From contig NC_030381.2 in NCBI RefSeq assembly GCF_001625215.2, positions 54,423,214-54,487,213 on the forward strand: a DNA stretch of 64,000 bases, given 5' to 3'. The translations under genes and the position numbers were made by a program. The notes under the pieces were generated by a model, which saw nothing but the letters and a program-made list of their open reading frames with translations, made no database searches and was not told the DNA's origin. The DNA is from Daucus carota subsp. sativus. Taxonomy: Eukaryota > Streptophyta > Magnoliopsida > Apiales > Apiaceae. This document shows positions 46,616 to 58,814 of the stretch, piece after piece (the stretch's first letter is position 1; each line of letters opens with the position of its first letter).

Positions 46616-46798
46616 TTAAGCATTATCAACTGACAGACAAATGATTCCATGTAAGCACGGAGCATAGGGCTTGTGGAACTCTTCTGCAGATGGATACTCC
46701 ATCGGCATGCTCTCTTTGGAACAATCAACAATGTCATTACAACCAAGGCAGTCTGGCTTGGGTTGATACCAGAAACCAGAAACTTTCACAATGAGCTA
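46616..46798 (-). other. Exon-like ORF, possible terminal exon of an unidentified gene
   Basis: After an AG acceptor candidate near 46800 the minus strand is open through a hydrophilic peptide containing SGFWYQPKPDCLGCND, DCSKESMPMEYPSAEEF and KPYAPCLHGI, then stops at 46616. Composition looks protein-like (three Cys close together, few rare residues), but I found no upstream exon or family. It lies downstream of the small membrane protein gene on the same strand and might be an alternative 3' exon of it. Confidence 0.25.
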
Positions 46799-47818
46799 AT
46801 CTATTCACGAGTTCACGACAGCAAAAACATAAACACAGGAATAGGCTGACCATTTGAATTTCCTGGTAACATATCGATAAGCTAGAGAGTAATTTCACAT
46901 AGCACATAATTTGAAAAAACAAAACTCGTCAATCATCAAATTGTTTATTTATAGAAATCTACCGTACTGCAGTATATAACAGTTGTGCTATTTTCTACAT
47001 GAATTGTGAATTAAGTACAAATTAGAGAGATCTGCACGAGTAAGCAATAAATATACCTAAAGATTATGCCACTCACTCACTGAGAAAACAATACAACTAG
47101 TATAAAAACCCTAGGGATTGTACTCCCTCAAAACTTGTTATTGGTAATGCATTTCACAAATTAATCCGCAAAAAACTGGATCAAAAATCTCTGAAGTTTG
47201 AAGCTGCCCCTTGAACTGCCCCGTTGTCCAATTTTCTCAGTCACCATCGTCTAATGTTAATTTCCATTGTCAGACCTCCACTATAGAAACAAAATTAGTC
47301 ACCAAGCAATTGCTGTATAAGAGATTAACAGCTTTGTATTCAAATTCTGGAGCTTAAAAAGATTTCCCCAGAATGAGGTCCAGTCTTTTAATTATTTGAA
47401 AATGCTAAAAAATATTAGAATGTAAATAACACTAAATAATGGCAATATCCAACCCCTGCTCCCCTCCTCGTTCTAAACAAAGGCATTAAAAAGAATTTTC
47501 GTATCTGTAAAAAGATCATTGCATCGTAAAAATTTAATAACATTGAATCAAAAGGATGCAGACTCTATAAATATCGACCTTAAAACAAAAGATTGTTCAT
47601 AACTTGGCATTCATCTCAGCGCGGGAAAAAATACACTGCACATTATAACCTCTCGAAATAACGGATCAAGTCCTTGGTAATGATTGTCCTGAACCTGTTG
47701 GAGCAAACTATCTAGACTTTTCATTAGACCTTATACACCTATTTTGCTGATAATAAATCTCGACGTCTTTGTATCCTCTCTGACTCTGCCTAATAGGCGC
47801 AGAATACAACGGCTCTCC

Positions 47819-48826
47819 CTACAGCTCAGACAAATTGGATTGGTTTAGTCTCTGCACTATCCCATCCATGCCTAAAGGAAGAAGAACCAACAACGTATTA
47901 AGTTTACTATAGGGTAGCATGAATTAGAGTATTAGACTCTTTCTTCAATTATTCTCTTTTGGCGATCAAGTGCCCATTTGGCATAGTCTTCTTAGACCTT
48001 AGAAGTATTTAATTAGGCTAAAGGTAGTGCTCTGTAACATCAAGACTGCAACATCTGAAGTAAATGTATCAAGAAGGAAGGTACTTAAACTTTTCGAATA
48101 AAAATAACCTTAAGTTCAAACTTAATTTCTTAAAAACTAACAAATTATTAAACATTAAATCAGCGTCTCCCAACAAACACTTTGCCCACATCCCTATCAC
48201 AACATGTTGTTATGACGTGGCATTAAGCAGAGGCGGATCTTAGAAGGGGCAAGAGGGGGCAACTGACCCCCCTTAAAATTTTTTTTTTAATATTATACAT
48301 ATTTTTAGGTTGTAAAATTGAAATTGACCCCCCTTAATTTTTTCGTGACCCCTCTTAATTTTTTTTACAAGAAAACTGACCCCCCTTAATTTTATAGTCA
48401 GATCCGCCACTGGCATTAAGGTCTGCGTACATCTAATCTTTCACAGACAACGCTCTGAGGGCCGTTATACTTTGTATTTTACTACTATTTTTTATTAAAA
48501 AAAAGAAAAAAAGATCTGTGATTTAAAATAAACAAACCTGGTTTAGAAAAGATCCAGAGCACAAGGCCACAGAGGAACAACAAGAAAGGAATAACATGAA
48601 TAGAAGACTTGGCGAACCGGGCCCGGGACTTATGCCTCATAGCCAGAAAAGAACTCGGATGCAAAGACGGCAATTCATTATCCAACAACAAATCAGACTC
48701 TGATGAAGATGGTGAAGGTGACATAGAGGATTGTCTCATCACCAAGGAAGGCAAGGATGGTGAAGCTGACAATGTCGAATTTCGTTTCGTGTCGGAGAAT
48801 GTGTTTGAGCTGGAAGATCTGTTCAT
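47819..48826 (-). CDS. Small single-pass membrane protein of unknown function
   Basis: Exon 1 (48826-48538) and exon 2 (47871-47819) join in phase (CCAG|GTTTGT ... TTTAG|GC) to 113 residues. The first ~70 residues are Ser/Pro/Leu-rich with charged clusters (SESDLLLDNELPSLH), then a basic patch (MRHKSRARFAKSS) and one hydrophobic span at about 75-94 (VIPFLLFLCGLVLWIF), followed by ~20 residues ending QRLNQSNLSEL. The positive patch before the span predicts the N-terminus in the cytosol (type II). No family recognised. The single intron contains a 185-bp hAT MITE. If the intron is retained, the ORF reads on for 17 more codons before a stop. Confidence 0.55.
48228..48412. mobile_element. 185-bp hAT MITE in the intron of the small membrane protein gene
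   Basis: Ends CAGAGGCGGATCT and, inverted, CAGTGGCGGATCT are flanked by a perfect 8-bp duplication GCATTAAG (48220-48227 and 48413-48420). The interior has three TGACCCCCCTTAA-like repeats. No coding capacity. Confidence 0.92.
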
Positions 48827-50388
48827 GTTAATGACAATGTAATGATCTTGTGTTGTTGTTTGAGATTGGAGTTGAATCAGATCACAGAGGAGTTGTGTGG
48901 CTTTGTTGTAAGAAAGGTGACAGTTGTGTTTTGTTTCCGTGAGACTTGTAAACTTGTTTTGTCTTTAACATGTGTTGTTTGAGAATTGACCGGTCTACGC
49001 AGTTTTATTCGGGACTTTGTTTTTTTTTTTTGTTGATTTTGTTATTGTTTGGGTGATTGTTGGAATATTGTTTTGTCGTCATGTAAAATATGAAAAATTA
49101 TGAGGGGTTGTGCTGCTTTTTGTTTGTATGCCTATATAAAAAAATCAGCAAAATATGTTTTTTTTCATATGTTTCTCGAAGGTTTTTTATAAAAAACATG
49201 CATATATAAAATTCAAATTCCAAGAGAGCATATCATCTTAGATATCTATATAGCAAAAAAGAAATATAAGAATATTTCTAAAAAGATAATCAAATACTTT
49301 TAGTTTAATACTTAAAATTATACTCCATCCGTCCCACTTACATTAGGTTTTTGGGCAAGAAAGTTGGTTGGTTAGACCAATCAATATTTAGTGCTCCTTT
49401 CTTCATTTTTATATTCCTTTTTATATGTTCATTCTGATTTTCAAGAAGTCAAATTGACCAACATTTGACTAAATATTATAAATTATTGATTTATTTTTTT
49501 TTAAAATCTGAAAGTTACATATTAAAATAAATTAAATATACCTCCCAGTGATATAAATTTTTTATTATAGTTCTCAATTATTTGATACATGTAAATTTCA
49601 ATCAAAGTATAATCAATTTGACTAGTCAAAAATGGACATGTTAAGGGGACGAAGGAGTATATAAAATGAGAATAGTGGAAGAAGATACGGAATGTAAATG
49701 GATTCTTATATAATAAATTTTTACTATTTTTTATAACCAGAATCGAATGGGATATCTACAAAAGAAAAGGGTATAGAAATCAATGAGCTGAGGGAATAAT
49801 ATCAATTTTTTCTATATCCTAATTCTATCTTCAACCTTTTTCTCAGATAAGTTGAAATTGTTACGTTATTAAATATATTAAATTATTATTAATCGCGTAT
49901 TTTACTAACTTATTAAAAAATGATTTAATAATGGTTGGAGATGCACATATAAAGCATACATATTAAGATTTTTAAAAAACATCATATTCTTTTCGAAAGT
50001 ATTCTTTTACAAGAAACAATAATAAAAAATACGGTTTATTATTTTTTTTATCAATTCATTTTAAATATTAGCGGAAATACCTTTTGCTCAAAAAATTTTG
50101 ATATAATAAACGGGCAAAATTTAAAAAGCATAGTTTGTAAAATAAAACTAAAATAATTTATAGAAATAAAGTATTCAATACGCCCTCGAGTAAAATAAAT
50201 TACAGGATTATACTACTCCATGATTAGTTGATTACATGTACTCCACTGTAGTAGCGTGCAATACGAAAAATAGCGGCTATATAAGCACTTAAAAACACAC
50301 GTATACGTATAAATTTTGTATCTATCTTTCTCTGCTCGAATTTCCCGATTGATCTTCATCGGGACTCTCGCCGATCTCCAATTCAGCC
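48827..50388. other. Divergent intergenic region between the small membrane protein gene and RABD2
   Basis: Apart from the Stowaway-like element at 49323-49657, it is AT-rich without ORFs. The two flanking genes point away from each other, so both promoters lie here. Confidence 0.55.
49323..49657. mobile_element. Stowaway-like MITE
   Basis: Ends CTCCATCCGTCCC and, inverted, CTCCTTCGTCCCC with TA on both sides (49321-49322, 49658-49659). Length 335 bp; arms are less well matched than in the element at 9484, so it is probably older. Confidence 0.75.
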
Positions 50389-50546
50389 ATGAATCAAGAG
50401 TAGTAAGTCTCTCTCTTCCCCTCTGTCCCTCCCTCCCCCATCTCTCTCCCCTCCTCTCTCCCATCTCTCTCTCCCTCCCTCCCCCATATCTCTCTCCCTC
50501 TCTCTCTCTCTCCTTCTCTCTTCCATCTCTCCCTTACTCTCTTTAA

Positions 50547-50593
<47 letters not shown>

Positions 50594-53584
50594 CCTTTCT
50601 CCCTCTCTCTTCCATCTCTCTCTCGATGATTAGGTATTGTTTTAGAATTAGATTTGGGTATGTGATTAAGCTTCCTGATTGGTCACGATTTACGATTTAT
50701 TAGGTCTTTTTATTGATTTGATCAAGTGGTGTCGCTTCAGATCTGTTAATTGTTTCTAGTTACAGGGTTATATACATACTGATGCTGTCAATTTAGGTTT
50801 CATTATCGCTTTGATTTAGGTAAATTAGCTGAAAGTATGCTGTTTCAGATAGCGAAATAAATCTGATTTATATATGAAGTTACAATTTCCGGTTGATTTA
50901 ACTGGGAGTCTAATTGAGGTATTATTGTAGTGGTAACCGGAAAGTAGTTATGGTTATATAAGAATTTTATGCGAGTGACTTGGCATTTTGTATCACTTTT
51001 AGGAGCAGCATATTATCTTTATTGTTTTTTCGAATAGCATATTGGCATGTTAGGTATTGATAAATAGTCGAGTAATAAAAATTGAATATTATCAGCTGTA
51101 CTCGAATTGAAGTGAGAGAACATGATATACACATACTTTGCGATATTTTCGACCAAAAAACTGAATTTTATAGTTTAATTTTTTATGTTGATAGAAATGT
51201 TTTTCTGTGTATGGCCCTTTGCAGTGACTACCTGTTCAAGCTTTTGCTTATCGGAGATTCTGGCGTTGGGAAATCATGTCTCCTCTTGAGGTTTGCTGTA
51301 AGTGCTTTTTCTTCTATAAGATGTTTTATTTATATCGTTTGACATGTACGTATGTCGCATGAACAGTTATTTGTTTAAATGATTCTCTCGAGATAGACTG
51401 ATCATCCGTTGTACTTTAGTGGTTAGTACATGTGTATAGGTGACACTTGATAAAAATAAACAATCAGGTATGGATCATGGACAAGTAGACTTTTGATTGG
51501 AATATTGATGAGTTCACACAGTCCACATTCTTACTTGCCAATTTACTCGTTGGTTCTTATAACAACATAAACCTGATCCATCTACCCGCCTATATGGTCA
51601 CGGTATTCATCCGATTTAATAATCTCTTGCCAATAACGAAGGGGACTGTTAAAAAGCTTTGCAAAGGCACTGAACAAAGCCTTACCAGATGGGTTCTGTT
51701 TTGATGTCTATTTTATGGATAAAGTTTGGTCTTTCTTTTCACGTCATACTTAAGTCAGTTACATATGTTATTACATGCAAAAGATGCCTACATCCTAACG
51801 TTATCTATATCATTGCATTGCAGGATGATTCATATTTGGAAAGTTATATAAGCACTATCGGCGTTGACTTTGTAAGCCATTGTCTTTGTGAATAGTTTTA
51901 CTCGTAATAAATCTTATTGCTAATATTATTCATTCAATGTTTTATACAGAAAATCCGCACCGTGGAGCAAGATGGCAAAACTATAAAACTTCAAATTGTA
52001 AGTCTTTATGGACCGTCTATTTCTGGTGGCAAATAATCCTTTTATGATTGGTTCCAAGAAAATGGTCTCTGATACAACATCAATTTGCCTCTTATAAATT
52101 TACCTGGTCAATTTGGTCATCTCATGTGGACAGTGATACTGCTAAGAGTGCTATCGGCTCACTTATTAAGCATACACTGGTTCAAGACTCAAGTGGGAAA
52201 TTCCACTATGGAACTTGAGCAACACCATCTCTCACGTGTCTCCGACTTGATAAATTTTATTGAAAAGATCTTAAACTGTGCTCCTCTAACACAAGACAGT
52301 TTACCTGACACGTGTCTCTTACTAATTGTGCAAAAATCGATAATGGCTGTGTTTGTAGTGACAAAGTATTTTGAATTTTAATTCCGTCTCCTTGTTGGAC
52401 ATGTTTTTGTATTTTCATACAAGGGTCCTGGTCCCTGACAACTGGTTGTCAAGGACAGGTTATTTAACACACACTTCCAGGGGCGTCGGATCTATATTTC
52501 AAGGGTCCAGATTAAAACTTCGTTTTTTAAGTATCCGCAGAAATTTTCCGCGGATAGGAAAAGTCCCTATCCGCGGAATATTATAGCGGATACTTAAAAA
52601 TAAAAGTTTCAATCCAAACCCTTGAAATACAGATCTGATGGTAATGGAGCTGTGTGTTAGATAAAGCCTCCCTGACAATTAGTTGTCAGGGACCAAAACC
52701 CTTCATACAAATCAGCATAGATATATATATTCTTATGCTTTGTGGATGTTGTTTGGTCATCTCTATTATATCTTAGTACTTTGTGCTAATATCAATACTT
52801 TTTCTTGCATTAACAGTGGGATACTGCTGGACAAGAACGGTTTAGGACGATTACTAGCAGCTACTATCGTGGAGCACATGGTATCATTGTATGTAATCGA
52901 TACCTCTGCTTTCTTGCACCATTTCCCATAAAGGAGTATAAGAAATCATCTAATTTCATTTGTACTTTGTGGCAGGTTGTGTATGATGTGACAGATCAAG
53001 AGAGCTTCAACAATGTTAAGCAGTGGTTGAGTGAAATCGACCGTTATGCAAGTGAGAATGTGAACAAGCTTTTAGTTGGAAACAAATGTGATCTTACATC
53101 ACAGAAGGTCGTGTCTACCGAAACAGCAAAGGTAAAATGTGCTAATATATTTTTATATTATTTAGTTGAATTATTTCATGTACTCTGATATTTTATAGAA
53201 TGGAATTGAATCGGTTGCATTCTGTGTCTTATGTAGGCATTTGCAGATGAAATTGGGATTCCGTTCTTGGAAACGAGTGCTAAAAGTGCAACCAATGTTG
53301 AACAGGCTTTCATGGCCATGACTGCTGACATCAAGAATAGGTATAGCATGTATATTATATATATGATGGCTTTAAATTAAGAAGAGAAGATGCATGCCTT
53401 TTGCCAAATTGTTTGGTAAACGTGATAGAGTGAGACTTCATTTTTTGGAAATTCTTCCTTTACATATTGGCTTTTATATGGTTGCAGGATGGCTAGTCAA
53501 CCAGGCATGAATAATGCCAGGCCGCCGACTGTTCAGATCCGGGGACAACCTGTTAATCAAAAGTCTGGTTGCTGTTCATCTTAA
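50389..53584 (+). CDS. RABD2: Rab1-type small GTPase (RABD2 class)
   Basis: Rab1/RABD proteins drive ER-to-Golgi vesicle traffic. Eight exons (50389-50402, 51225-51297, 51824-51871, 51950-51997, 52817-52888, 52976-53131, 53237-53340, 53488-53584), all GT-AG, give 203 residues, the normal family length. All GTPase motifs are intact: P-loop GDSGVGKS (15-22), switch I threonine in [20 protein letters not shown], and ETSAKSA. The Rab1-type effector region ([13 protein letters not shown]) is present. The C-terminus NQKSGCCSS carries the double cysteine for geranylgeranylation. The first exon codes only MNQE plus two bases, and intron 1 begins with a long CT tract. Intron 4 contains a Mutator-like MITE. 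Very firm call; the paralogue letter is not assigned. Confidence 0.97.
50405..50630. repeat. CT-rich microsatellite at the start of RABD2 intron 1
   Basis: About 225 bp of CT/CCCT repeats, including an uninterrupted (CT)n of ~40 bp near 50550-50590, starting directly after the donor GTAAGT. The polypyrimidine strand is the transcribed-sense strand. Confidence 0.9.
52423..52701. mobile_element. Mutator-like MITE in RABD2 intron 4
   Basis: Ends GGGTCCTGGTCCCTGACAAC and, inverted, GGGTTTTGGTCCCTGACAAC are flanked by a perfect 9-bp duplication TTCATACAA (52414-52422 and 52702-52710). The interior holds a second palindrome, TTTAAGTATCCGC...GCGGATACTTAAA, with a smaller one (CCGCGGATAGG/CCTATCCGCGG) at its centre. 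Confidence 0.92.
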
Positions 53585-54036
53585 ATAGGGGTATAGTTTG
53601 CTTAAAGCTTTATGATGCTTACATGCATTTGTGAGATGTAATATCTCTTACTGATGTTCTCATTCAAAGAAGACTGTTGAACATAATTTTCATTCAGTCA
53701 CATATCCTTCTATTATATTGTCTAGAGCCTCAATTTTCTCGATGTATTTGATTCGTTATAAAGATGTGTAAAGAAGTAGAATATTGGTGGTTAGCAAGCA
53801 ATGTTTCTGGTTTATTGTCTATATTTATTGTTTTTTTTTCCAAAGATCTGAGCTCTAGTATTGTTATCTACCGTATTGTTATAGTTGCCAGTATCACCCC
53901 AAGAACATGTAAACTCCTTGGATTGAAGAAGTGTATAGTTTCACAATGATTTATCTTTAGCTGTTTACTACAAAGTCAGTAACCTGATGGATGTCCCTAC
54001 AAATGCTCAAGTTCTTCAAAGTCAGTAACCTGATGG

Positions 54037-54322
54037 TAGAGCTGGCCAAATGAGCAGGATCGAACCGCCTAATTATTCGTAAAAATTCGACTCGCGCGGG
54101 TTTGATTTGGCTCAGCTCGACTTGTAAAATATTACGAATCGCTGCATTGAAACCGGCTCCCGCGAATCCAGGAATCGGTTCTCGGGTTCACTGGCTGATG
54201 ACTGGCCCAGAACAAGACCAACCCGTGTAAACAAACGGGCCGGTTACGAATCATTTGCCATCAACTCGGACCGCTGGCAACTTGACCCGGCCTGATTTGG
54301 ACTGCCCGAGTGGCCAGCACTA
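54037..54322. mobile_element. Small hAT-like element
   Basis: TAGAGCTGGCCA and, inverted, TAGTGCTGGCCA form the ends (11 of 12 match). The flanks CCTGATGG and ACTGATGG agree in 7 of 8 bases, consistent with an ageing 8-bp duplication. The interior is unusually GC-rich for this window. Confidence 0.75.
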
Positions 54323-54474
54323 ACTGATGGATGTCCCCACAAGTGCTCAAGTTCTTGAAACAACCGGATTGCAAAATTTGCCTTGTCTATTTACAATCTC
54401 ATCCACATTAGGCATAGCGAACTCTTCTCCGGCCAGTGCAGACCCTTGGTCATAGATGCCATTTAGGTTAATAC

Positions 54475-54600
54475 TGATTCTACCTATTTGTGCCGGGTGG
54501 TGTGTGTACCACTCAGAAGAAGGGTACACGGAATTTATGAACAATTCTACCTATATGTGCCGGTTGGGGTGTGTACCACTCGGAAGGAGGGTACAGGGAG
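54475..54600. repeat. Two-copy ~68-bp direct repeat
   Basis: ATTCTACCTATTTGTGCCGG...GTGTGTACCACTCAGAAG...GGGTACA at 54475 is repeated with a few changes from 54543. A 65-codon ORF on the minus strand overlaps it and has no known motif. Confidence 0.75.
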
Positions 54601-55519
54601 GGTAAGATGCATAGATACTTGACCCCTCTAGCCAGAGTGGAGATGTTTCCACAAACAGTCCTGACTATACCCTGATAATCAAGTAGCATGAAGCAATATA
54701 ACTGGTTGGATCAAATACAAGTTCCCAGGAGCAAACTGCCTAATTACCAAGCTTAATTTCAGAATTCAATTTCCTTACTGAGCGAAAATGCTCGGTTCAG
54801 GCTTGAAATCATGTTCAAGATAAATTGTATCAGCTCAGTTCGAAATACATCCATTGATTTGAGAGGCATCCTACTAACTAGAAAACAGCTTTAACAGACT
54901 CACCAGCCTGACTTACAGGGAACAGTATACTTGTATGGTGATCTAATCATCTGCAACCCTGTAGGCCTTCACCTTGCGCAAAACCTAAAAACACAGAACC
55001 CATACATCTACAAGTCATGTGGTTACAAGCTAATAATACAGCGCCGAACTAAACTAGATTTCATTCAGCCTATTTTCAAGACTCTGATGAAATAATAAAC
55101 TCTGTGATATCTATTTATTGTTTACATTAACAAGAACATACTCTCCGGTTTTGACACAGTAAAGGAACTTGCTAAGTATGTCATCATAAAGGCTTAGGCA
55201 AATAACAAGTTAGTCATATAAGGTTGGGGAGTAGTGAAGGCATAGGAGGGTTATCATTAGAATGATACGTATCCATATCTGAGTATGAAAATCAAAATTT
55301 GGTGCCATCATTTAATAACCAAAGATATAAATAGAACCTAATCTTCTAGTTATGATCCATGAAAGTTCAAAAAACAAGGGTATAAACCCCAGCAAGACAT
55401 CTAAAATTTACACTCAAAAGACCATAAACTTTTTTTAGATAATTTTAGAACATTCCTGCTGATATCCTGCCACTAGGAACCATCAAGACAATATTTGTGG
55501 CAGGAAGGAAACCTCCCGG

Positions 55520-58500
55520 TCACTTTGCCCCCAGAGTAGGGAACTGGCCTTGATCCTCAATTGCCGGGGCACGAACATTGTTTCCCATGTTTCCCCCGAA
55601 ACCTCCTCTTGGACCTCGGCCACGTCCACGTCCACGACCAGGGCCATAGTATTTTTCTCCTTCAGCAGGCTTCAGAAACTCATTTATGCTGAGAGCCTGT
55701 ATTTCACATATGTATTGACCAGGTATTAATTATAAATCTGTGTAGAACATTTCCAGGTTACAAAACAAAGTTATGAGATTTTACTGCCAGAACGATTCCC
55801 ACTGCAGCACTAAAGACGCCAAGTCCTACAATAGTACTTGCTAAATACTAACACAAAAGCAAAGTGATTCTACCTTCTTCGCTTTCTCCTCCTTTTCAGC
55901 CTCTTTACGTTTGTCCTTGTCAGTCCCCTATACATTCACAAATCAGATTAGTATAAGCTTTGGTTGTAGGACAGAAATAAAACAGAGAGAGAGAGAGATC
56001 ATGGTGAATCTCATGCTACAGTGCCAAAAGACTAACCAATTTGACAAATATCTCTTCTTCATTTTTCTTGCTTGAGAGAAGCTGCATTGATTCAAAATCT
56101 TTATCCAAGTCAACCTTTCTCTCTTCTGATTTAAGTGCCAGCAATGCTTTCCTTTTCTCCTCAAGTACTTTCTCATACTCCTCCAGAGTCATTTCCTATA
56201 ATATAAAACAAGTATATTTCAAGCTTTCAGCAATTGGAAACATTACAAGGGTAGAAGGATGGCTAGAGAGCACTTTAAAAATAAATATTCTCTTTTTGTT
56301 ACTACTTGAAACACAATAAAGGTGTCAGTTCTCAAACTAGAAGCATTGTTCATGAATCATGATTTCTATTGTCCAATTTATTTAGCAAGAATTAATCTCA
56401 TCTCAGACAGAATTTGGTACCCCAGCAAGGCTAAATTAAACTATTAAATACGGCAGTGAAGTACCAACAAGATCAGATGTGTAACATGAGATACCAATAT
56501 CCTAGACTCTGTAACAACTGGAATGATTAATACTAGACAAGGTCAGGTATATTAGGATGCATTCCTCAAAAATATTTCTCAAGTTATACGTAGTTATAAG
56601 CTAACCTATACAGTAAACATTATATTTGAATCACGAAAATGGAACACAATTAAGGCACAATTAGTACATAAGGGTCAATAAGCATATAATTTCAACATAA
56701 GCTATAACGTTCCTACTAACCAAGGGTTGGTTAAAATATCCTTCATATTCATACATGTGTATGTAAAAGGGTATACAACATACTGTACGCATTATGCTGT
56801 TATCTGTTTAGGACAAGAAGGATAGTATCAAATATTATTTTTAACCCGATTCATTTCTCCTTACTTCAAAATTTCTAAATTAAAAAAATTCTAGTTGGCG
56901 TAAAATTGTGTCAATTGCACAAAACAAATCATATAAACTATAAGTGGAAACAATTACCTCAGGTTCCTTCTCTTCTGGTTCAGTTACAGGGTTCTCCTTG
57001 CTGGCATCATCAGTGTTTTCCTGCTCTGGCTCTTTTTCAGCTTCAGCATTCTTTTCACCATCATTAACAGGCTCTTCATTCACTCTATATATGAAGTGGG
57101 ATTAGATATTTACATAAAAATATATATAACATATACAAAGGCCCTATTTTAAATATTGAAAGTCAGAGTATGACACTCACGGAGCAATGTCATCAGTGGG
57201 AGTTCCCCAGTTCCCCCTGCCAGCACCATCACGCTTACTGAACTCATTTCTGCAAAAAGCATCATATAAGATGGAAGCAAATACAAAATATGTACATATA
57301 AGAAGCAAATTAAGTACACAAAGACCAAGTAATATATATAAACTTAGCTATAAACTAACCCGCGGGCAGTCCCACTATGGCGTTCATATACCCTTCGAGG
57401 GCGTTCACCTTCAGTAACTTCTCCATTGTTATAACCCCCGCGGCGACCACCACGAGGAGCTCCGCCACCCCCACGAGGACCACCATATGCTCGTCTTTCA
57501 GAAGACTTGTCTAAGTCACCTTGTTCAGGTTGTCTGTATCCCTCAGAAAACCCACCGTTGTTATTGTTGTACGAGTTCCCATTATCAGCAAAATCTCGAC
57601 CAAACCTTCCTCCACGACCACGGCCAGTCCCACGACCACCAAACCGTCCTCCACCTCGCTGACCATCAGTCCTTGACTCCCTCACTGCTCAAATATGAAC
57701 ATCTTAATTCCAAAACATACATTACAAAACTAGACATGTAATATTAGCTTGAATTCTACACCAGAAAAGGCAAGATGAAGACCTCACACTGTGTGAGCTT
57801 GGATCTTAATTGACCTCACGTACATGTGCCATATTACACAACAAAAACAGATCAATATTTGGCTATATGACGATTTAAGTACAACAAAAATTAAAAGCAT
57901 ATATAGGATAAGTAAAGCAAAGGGACACTGCACAAGTATCACCAGGCCGGGACAACATATGAACCACATTACTGTTACTGTTTAGAAAGTTTTGTTGAGA
58001 GGAATACAGAGCAGACTGGAGTAGCAGGGAGAGTAATGTCTGATTACAGCTAAAAACCAGTTAAAGCATTACAATTCTTCATTATTATCCTCAATTACTG
58101 ATGTATAAAATTGGTTAAGGAACGTAAAACCATCTTTGTTTACTCAGAAAACATAAATAATCCTAAAAACTCTGCCAAATCAGAAATTATATCAGTCCTT
58201 TACAAATTACAAATCCATAAAAATTCACCATCATCATCTTAATTTCCACTACTCTTACACAGTATTAGACCATTACACATCATTCCATAAGAAACTTCAC
58301 TTCCATCACAAAACAATCTCGTATTGATTGAACATTTCATCTAAACATCCACTCCTATCCCACATCAACACAAAATCACAGATAAATACTGAATATTACA
58401 GATACAGATTGCACTGACAGAATAATAAAGCTTCGATTTTTACCACAACAACATTATACACAGATTGAATTTTTAATCCGAAGCTTCAATTGCTACCACG

Positions 58501-58814
58501 ATACTATACATAAAGATTGCACTTCTAACCTAAAGCTTCATTTTTACCAAGATAATACAAATAAAGACTGCACTTTTGACCTAAAGCTTCGATTTTTACC
58601 ACAATAACACACATTAAGATTGCTTTTTGAAACTAAAGCATCGATTTTTACCAGCCTGGGCGGGAGGTAGAGGCTTGACCGGAAGCTTAGCCGCGGGAGC
58701 GACTTTTTCGGCTACCGGTGCTTTCTTGACCGGCGGCGGGAGCTTCTGAAGCAGCTGCGAAACGTCGTCGTTGTCATCATCAACGAGCAGATCAAACGGA
58801 TTACCAGTGGCCAT
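55520..58814 (-). CDS. RGGA: RGG-repeat hyaluronan/mRNA-binding protein (RGGA/Stm1-like)
   Basis: Cytoplasmic/nuclear RNA-binding protein of the HABP4/SERBP1/Stm1 class, linked in plants to stress and ribosome/mRNA binding. Exons 58814-58652, 57684-57360, 57249-57181, 57084-56958, 56195-56037, 55927-55874 and 55696-55520 give 357 residues, normal for the family. In order: N-terminal Stm1 motif MATGNPFDLLVDDDNDD...LLQKLP; a Pro/Lys/Ala linker; RGG-rich block (GGGRFGGRGTGRGRGGRF, later GGPRGGGGAPRGGRRGGY); RRVYERHSGT then RDGAGRGNWGTPTDD; an acidic Glu-rich stretch; the conserved EMTLEEYEKVLEEKRKAL helix; and a C-terminal GPGRGRGRGRG block ending PTLGAK. The start at 58814 is chosen because MATGNPFD is the family N-terminus. 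All junctions are GT-AG. Confidence 0.94.

Larger units (their letters stand above)
53585..55519. other. Convergent intergenic region between RABD2 and the RGG gene
   Basis: Holds the hAT element at 54037-54322, the tandem repeat at 54475-54600, and a partly duplicated stretch (GATGTCCCTACAAATGCTCA at 53990 and GATGTCCCCACAAGTGCTCA at 54330). No convincing gene. Confidence 0.55.

Noticed and set aside
54347-54544. 65-codon minus-strand ORF
   Set aside because: Overlaps a direct repeat, no splice partners and no known motif.
54940-54990. Short minus-strand piece reading VLRKVKAYRVADD then stop after an AG
   Set aside because: Looks like a terminal exon, but no upstream exon fits between it and the RGG gene; too short to support.
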